DNA of 64,000 bases from Forficula auricularia (lineage: Eukaryota > Arthropoda > Insecta > Dermaptera > Forficulidae): contig JALMQS010000187.1 of the NCBI GenBank assembly GCA_024734495.1, positions 21,542,572-21,606,571 of the forward strand. The letters are read 5' to 3'. Each line of letters starts with the position of its first letter. Position 1 is the stretch's first letter. Under the pieces are notes generated by a model. That model was not told where the DNA came from, searched no databases, and saw only the letters and a list, made by a program, of their open reading frames with translations. The position numbers and the translations under genes are program-made. Shown in pieces: positions 58,419 through 64,000 of this stretch.

Positions 58419-60323
58419 CATGGGCGTGCCCAGCTATGGGTGGAGGGGGGGTGGGGCAGGTGCCTCCCCTAGAAGACGAAATAAATTCTATTATATTGGC
58501 AACTAAAAAATAGAACATGCAAAAATATATATGAAATAAAGAAAATTAAATTTTTTTAAATTTTCTTTACTTTATTTAAATATGTTTCACCAAGAACCTA
58601 CACCATTCTTGATTTTCGTATTATTTTGACGAGTTCTATAAGAATCCGTCGTCAGATCACGGCGCCACGTAAATCGTGATTCTACGGTTACCATATGCTT
58701 GGCCCCTCTCTTTTATTGGATATTTAATAAAATCATTTAGGGGGGGGTCAACAAATAAAATTCTAGACCCTTGGACCAAACTCAACCAAATTTTGTATAC
58801 ATAATCAGTGAGCCCCCAGAAAACTAAAAGCGCAAAAACTAACCAAAACTATTAAATATTTGGTTGGGGCCAAGGGCCTAGATATTCATTTTTTGACCCC
58901 CCCCCTCCCAATTTTGTTCCCAAAAATATATATAATAATCCTTTCGTTATTATAAGTTCATTTTATAGTATAAATTTTATATATTTCATTTTTTTGTTTT
59001 TTACTTTGAAAATCTTATAGTTTTAATTTTTAACCCCCCCCCCCCTTAATTTTGAGTCCGAATTCAACCAAAATCTAATGAGCTCTTAATCTAAATGCAC
59101 CAAAACTACAATACATGTGAAATTTCGTTTTGATATTCACACTAGTTTTTCACTTAGAGCGTCTACATATAATTTGGTATCACACGCAAGCACTAACGTA
59201 CTAACAGACATTTTTACAAAACAGTTAATATCTCGAAAAATATAATTTTTTCGAGGATTTTTTTGTAAACTGCATAACGCCATGATTTCGCTCAATCTTC
59301 TTTAATCAAATAGTTTCATCCGTTTTTGAGATATTTCGAAAAAACGAAGCAAAAAAATACACTTTTCTCATGCACGATTACAATACTGGACCATACCCTG
59401 TATGGTAAAATAAAAAAAAATAAAAAAAAATCGAAATTTTAAATAACAAAAATTCACTTATAACAAAAGGTCAGACAGATTTTAGGGAAAAATAATTTTT
59501 TATAAATATTTATTTTTATTATATTATAGTTATTTGATAAACGGAGCATCACCTTATCTCATAATGATTCATGATATTTCCCCCTCTTAATTTTGGGTCC
59601 ATTATCAATTAATAATATCTCCTTTTAATTATGAGAATATTTTATTAGAAATATCAGCTTTCTTCCATTTTTGTTTGAAAATATTTTTAATCCCCCCCCC
59701 CCTTTTTTTGGTCACTATCAATTTCACATAGTGAGTCATTTTCATAAGGTTATATAGGGTGCATATGCGAAATTTCGTACAAATCGATTAAAGGGTCTAC
59801 AACTTATATTGATAGTTTTATTTTTTTGAACCCCCTCAATTTCGGCCCCCGAAGAAAATAATAACTCTTTTTTATTATAGGTTCATTTTATAGTATATAT
59901 CATTTTTATTGTTTTTTTTTTTTAGTTTGAAAATCTTATAATTTTAATGTTTACCCCTCGCCCCCCCCCCCTTAATTTTGAGTTCGATTTCAACCAAAAT
60001 CTAATCAGCTCTTAATCTCAATGCACCTAAGCTATATTTGAAATTCCTTTTATATTCACACTAGTTTTTGAGATAACTATATTTTTTTATTGAAAGCCGA
60101 CGTTTAGGAGGTTTATTCCCTCCTTTTTCAGGGTTTTGAAAGGTCAGTGAAGGAAATACAATGTGACATTCCCTTCTGTCCTCTCTTAGTGGCAGTAACA
60201 ATATTATATAGTATTTCATTCTCATCAGAATTTAGTATACTTATTTTCCCCACCCCCTCTTCCTCGAAACTAATATGAGCTGCCACCCCCCCCTTCCCAG
60301 GTGAAATCCTGGGCACGCCCTTG
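58419..60323. mobile_element. hAT-like composite element
   Basis: CATGGGCGTGCCCAG at the left, CTGGGCACGCCCTTG at the right, with TTTTGTGT / TTTTGCGT flanks (seven of eight). It contains hairpin-box locus f (58604-58582, minus) and repeats of the 1831-2560 family. A block is duplicated at about 59000-59155 and 59925-60070. A CTGAAAAAGGAGG..CCTCCTAAACGTCGG hairpin is at 60132-60098. No transposase. Confidence 0.8.
58515..58604 (-). repeat. Hairpin-box module, locus f
   Basis: Minus strand GGTGTAGGTT..TTGGTGAAACAT (58604-58582), then a palindrome of AAATAAAGTAAAGAAAATTT type reaching about 58535. Confidence 0.65.
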
Positions 60324-60603
60324 TTTTGCGTGATAATTTTTCTGATATTTTTAAATAGTTGAAGTAAAATGAACAAATAACCAAAAACTACTAACGAAGG
60401 AAAAATATGGTTTTCAATTAAAAATATTCGTATCTTTTTACTATATAAAGGGCGTATCGACTTAAAATGCACTCACACCGTAGTCAGTCGAACTTTGCAT
60501 GCGCAATTGACAAATTTCTGCTGAAAAATTCCAAAGTACTTGTGGGTACGGTGTGGCTGTGGATACATTAAGTGGAAATCGCTAAAAAAATGTTTTATGT
60601 ATT

Positions 60604-60815
60604 ACATTATTATTAATTGGTGAAATAAAATTATATGTAAGTATTTAAGTAGGTAAGATTGTCACGAATCATGTCAAAAAATTGTTATTTTTATTAACTA
60701 TATCCTAAATTATTAATTGGTGAAATAAAATTATATTTATGTATTATACTTAAGTAGGTTAAGATGATTGTCACGAATCCCATTAATGTAAAATTATTAT
60801 TTTTATTATCTCACA
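60604..60815 (+). repeat. Tandem duplication, about 108 bp
   Basis: TATTAATTGGTGAAATAAAA at 60610 and 60712, and GATTGTCACGAATC at about 60657 and 60766, mark two units. Confidence 0.8.
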
Positions 60816-61379
60816 TAAATTTCTACCATTTGATTTTAAACCTCTCTTGACACATTTTCAATGTTTCTTTTTTTATTATTACAAGCTTTCTTTTATTTAG
60901 CTTGCAATGTTTGTTTGTATGTTGGTTTAGGTTAAATCTTGCAAGCTGAATTAGAACGACTTCCTCTTATCTTAGGGAGTTGAAATTTTTCATGTTGGTT
61001 CAGTTTCGATGACAATGCATTTTCATGGTACACATTACCACGGCCGGCCCTACCATAGGGCGAACGGAGCGGCCGCTCCAGGCGCCAAGTCCCAGGGCCG
61101 CCTCAGTGGTAAAGAAAAATAATATTTTATTAAGGGGGGGGATAATTGGGTCTTGCTCCATCCTAAAACTTCCCTCGGGCCGGCACTGGGCATAACCTGA
61201 TTCTACACCCAGGATTGGCTCCAGACGAAGAAACTCCTCAACGGTCAACAGAATAGACACTAGATTGTAGTAAATTAACAGGCAACAATGACGCATTAAT
61301 TGAAATGAACGAGACTTAGAAACATGTCCAGCGAAAACTAAAAAAAATTAATAAATTAATATTAAAAATCATTTTTAAA
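60816..61379. other. AT-rich stretch with a GC-rich transposon-like patch
   Basis: 61041-61180 contains CGGCCGGCCCTAC and GGGCCGGCACTG, resembling facing terminal repeats of a roughly 150-bp element. The flanks do not show a matching duplication. The minus frame 61296-61000 runs through it. Confidence 0.4.
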
Positions 61380-62275
61380 AACAAGCTTTTATTTAAGTGC
61401 TCTAAAAAGAAGAAAAATGAACTCTGAAGTAAATCAAACCCATCATTTTGTTATATTATACAGTTTTATATGATATAAAAGCTTGTCGCGAGAATATATG
61501 GTATCAAAACACAAGTAATTCTAAGTAGAACAAATGGTAACGTACAATATACTCTCAATTACATAGATGTTCATATAACTAATAATACAGCACAGCCTAA
61601 TTTAAAATCGTGTCACGTAATATTCTCGCGACAAGCTTTTATATCATATTAGATTGTATAATGTTACAAAATTCGTTTCGGTTTGATTTACTTCAAAGTT
61701 TATTTTCTTTTTTTAGAGCACTTAAGGTAGTTCTTTCACAAATGCAAAAATTCAAGAAGTTTTTGAAACTTGGAATATAAGTCATTAAAAGCATAATACA
61801 CATACTGTTAAAATTTGAAGACGATTTACCACATCAAACATGAAATAATTGCAATTTTAAAATGACATTTTTAACTTAGGGTAGATAGAGAAAGGGTGGG
61901 GATATGATCATTATTTTATTTTTTTCATTGAAGGAATTTCACCATCTTGATGAAAAACTAATTTTTGTTAGAATAATATATTTGGCGTAACTTAAAAAAA
62001 AATTGAAATTATTTACCAAGTAGTTTTGATAAAAAACAAAAAAAACATATTTGGGCGATTATTTTTAGTGGAGGGAATATATGCACAATGGCTTAGAAAC
62101 GATCCGGGAAGTATGTGTGTATATATAGAGAGATTTCGTAGTGTGAGTGGGCAGTCACGTTAAAAAAACATAACCTAAAATTTTAGTTTCGTTCATATTT
62201 ATAGAGTGGTTACGAGGCTAAAACTTTTTGCGTGGATTGTCGCGAAAGAACCTCCTTAAATAAAAGCTTGTTTAT
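61380..62275. repeat. Foldback interrupted by a TTAA element
   Basis: Left arm 61380-61497 (AACAAGCTTTTATTTAAGTG...). The right arm is split: 61619-61725 and 62256-62275. The left arm shows the uninterrupted site GAGCAC-TTAA-ATAAAAGC (as complement). Confidence 0.88.
61726..62255 (-). mobile_element. TTAA-target element with proven TTAA duplication
   Basis: TTAA at 61722-61725 and 62256-62259. The foldback's own left arm supplies the pre-insertion sequence with a single TTAA. This is the behaviour of piggyBac-type elements. Non-coding, same family as 31418, 33741 and 43792. Confidence 0.92.
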
Positions 62276-62539
62276 AAAAATGTTTTTTTAATATTATATT
62301 TTATTTTTAACATTTTTTCGTGAATTCTGGGATTTTGGTATTTGGAGGGGAAGGGGTTCTAGAGAGTTCCCAATTAGTCCAGTCAAATTAGATAAAATAA
62401 GGCCAATCGGCGGAAAAAAATCCCAGAGTTTTGGAAATGGTGTTAAACGCTTCCCTCAGACTTGGGTTAATGTGTCTAGAAAGTCCCCGAGGGTGGGGGT
62501 TGAACTCGAGGATGGGGGGGGGGGGGGGTTAAAGTGCCC

Positions 62540-63064
62540 TTTTTTCAGATTTTCGCTTTTAACTCGAAAACGGTCCATATTTTATAAATAACCGTCCTAT
62601 AGTAAATTAAAGAGGACACAATTTCACTTCGATTAAAAAAATGCAAAATTGGTCCAGTAGTTCGATTTTTTATGGGGAACCAAAAAAGAGCCCTTCGGAT
62701 CACTTTTGAATATCCCGAAAAACTCGACTTTTCCCATTTTGACCATGAAGGAGCACGTTTTCAAAAAAGACCACTCTATACATTTTTAAACTAGATTAAA
62801 TTTGCTAAAATTCAAACACAGTTTCATCTTAATTGGATAATTGTGACCCGTGCCGCAATGAGGTTGAAATTTTAAAAAATTGCAATTTTTTGCAAAAAAT
62901 CGCAATTTTTTCTTCATAAAATGAAAACCACTGATCCAAGAAACTTGATATCTGTCTCATTCTCTAGGACATTTTGTTAACTTGAACGTTTACTTAGAAC
63001 ACTTTTTTGTTAAAACTCTTAAATTTATAGATATTCAGTATTTTCCATGACAGGAAATGATCCA
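62540..63064 (+). repeat. Arm of the 8087-9960 hAT-like foldback family
   Basis: It shares ACCACTCTATACATTTTTAA, CCGTGCCGCAATGAGGTTGA and CCATGACAGGAAATGATCCA with that element. It stops at a poly-T run where a LINE has inserted. Confidence 0.75.
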
Positions 63065-63170
63065 TTTTTTTTTTTTTTATAATGATATTGATACAAGAAG
63101 AAGTTGCACCAAGAAGGTACAACCTCTGAAGTCCGTGGTGGACCCTTGTAACGTGAAGATAAGGGGAGAT
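63065..63170 (-). mobile_element. LINE 3' untranslated region and poly(A) tail
   Basis: On the minus strand about 90 bases follow the stop codon, ending TATCATTATAAAA and a run of about 14 A (63078-63065). This marks the 3' terminus of the LINE whose ORF begins beyond the window. Confidence 0.75.
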
Positions 63171-64000
63171 TTAGGGATTGGGTAGAGGTCGAAGGTATCT
63201 GTGGATGCTGGTCTTGAAAGTTTGAAGGTTATAAGTAGCTGGAAAGACGGTCGGGGGAAGAGAATTCCAGTCTCTAGATGTCATAGGGATAAATGAATTG
63301 GCGAATGTGTTTGTTCGATTAGTATCTAGTTTAAGCGCGTAGGGGTGTTGAATTTTAGAAAATCGTGTATTTCGGGCAAATGAGGCCTTTGGTGGGATTA
63401 TCGATTTTATTTCGTCAGAACAAAAGCCATGGTAATATCTATAAAAAAGGGAAAGGGCGGAGACAGATCTACGATGGGCTAGGGAGTCGAGAGTGTCAGT
63501 TAATGTAGGATCGCCTATCAGTGTGATAGCTCGCCTCTGAATTGCATCTAAGGTATTAAGAGAATACTTGGAGGCTCCTCTCCACAAATGCGAGCAATAT
63601 TCAAGACAGGGGCGAATTTGAGCCTTGTATAATATAAGGAGTTGAGTGGGGGTGAAAAATCGTTTGGTTCGGAAAAGAAAGCCAAGCTTAAATGCTGCAG
63701 CTTTTGCTACTGAGATAATATGGTCATTCCAAGAGAGGTCAGAACCTAAGGTGACACCTAACATTGATATTTTATTACGGAATTCCAATGAGCTCGAATC
63801 AAAGGAAATGTCCGGAAGGTTCCTATCTGCGCGCCTAGAAATTAGGAAGCACTGTGTTTTGCCAGCATTAAAGTTTACCAAATTGTGAGATCCCCATTTT
63901 TTAAGCAAGCTTAAATCTGAATTTATTGAGGAGGCTATGTTTGCGCGATTGTCTAGTAAGGATTGAGCGTTGTGCAGGGTGCTATCGTCAGCGTAACAAT
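63171..64000 (-). CDS. LINE reverse transcriptase, C-terminal part (5' end outside window)
   Basis: The minus frame is open from the window edge to the stop at 63171, about 275 codons. At the edge it reads CYADDSTLHNAQSLL, where YADD is the catalytic motif C of reverse transcriptase. It continues with GKTQCFLISRR, MLGVTLGSDLSWNDHI and LILYKAQIRPCLEYCSHLWR, typical of the thumb region and C terminus of Jockey/CR1-like insect LINEs. No internal stops or shifts were seen, so the copy could be young. Catalytic motifs A and B lie outside the window. Confidence 0.9.
   Translation of the reverse strand, partial: CYADDSTLHNAQSLLDNRANIASSINSDLSLLKKWGSHNLVNFNAGKTQCFLISRRADRNLPDISFDSSSLEFRNKISMLGVTLGSDLSWNDHIISVAKAAAFKLGFLFRTKRFFTPTQLLILYKAQIRPCLEYCSHLWRGASKYSLNTLDAIQRRAITLIGDPTLTDTLDSLAHRRSVSALSLFYRYYHGFCSDEIKSIIPPKASFARNTRFSKIQHPYALKLDTNRTNTFANSFIPMTSRDWNSLPPTVFPATYNLQTFKTSIHRYLRPLPNP

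Noticed and set aside
60128..60472. 114-codon minus frame
   Set aside because: It crosses the right terminus of the hAT-like element 58419-60323, so it is a chance fusion of transposon end and flank.
1..64000. CRISPR-like or tRNA/rRNA features
   Set aside because: Repeats here are inverted or of 100+ bp period, without short regularly spaced units; no cloverleaf with A and B boxes was convincing by eye and no rRNA-like segment was seen.

Overview
This is a window of a strongly AT-rich animal nuclear genome, almost certainly an insect. Four things point that way: a spliced gene with GT-AG introns that resembles the insect A-kinase anchor protein Akap200; LINE fragments; many non-autonomous DNA transposons with target-site duplications; and a very high density of foldback (inverted-repeat) elements. 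I cannot name the species or order. I see no rRNA, convincing tRNA, CRISPR array or bacterial-type operon.

The one host gene I can support lies on the minus strand. Five coding exons (33160-32972, 32425-32141, 25971-25807, 24707-24381, 20419-20309) join in phase 0 into a 358-residue acidic, low-complexity protein. It starts MGARQSKRS (N-myristoylation type) and carries a MARCKS-type basic effector segment around WSFRSFSF. An untranslated 5' exon must lie upstream of 33166. A less AT-rich, non-repetitive stretch at 56.1-57.0 kb is a weak candidate for it. Intron 2 (about 6.2 kb) and intron 4 (about 4 kb) are loaded with transposons.

Most of the rest is repeats, often nested. Region by region: 1-951 foldback A; 1831-2560 tandem repeat block; 3361-5895 three foldbacks around a GC-rich island with a TATA box and a perfect-looking hairpin; 6031-7298 foldback; 7550-11050 foldback containing a LINE tail containing a hAT-like element; 11265-12946 repeat D interrupted by a tandem-plus-inverted array; 12985-14195 foldback with a transposon HTH remnant; 14989-18484 hairpin modules and a broken ORF; 20-33 kb the Akap200-like gene; 33.7-62.3 kb alternating TTAA-target elements, 8-bp-duplication MITEs, 3-bp-duplication MITEs, a mariner relic and further copies of families A, D and E; 62.5-64 kb a hAT-like arm cut by a LINE whose reverse transcriptase runs off the window end.

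The most unusual pattern is a short module that recurs in unrelated repeats: a CTGANGA-like box, a small hairpin, then GAAACGT. It often sits inside short inverted repeats, and at some loci it lies beside a second conserved box (GGTGTAGGTT..GGTGAAACAT) and another hairpin. It looks like a shared RNA-structured end, possibly hammerhead-like or derived from Penelope-like elements, but that identity is inference.
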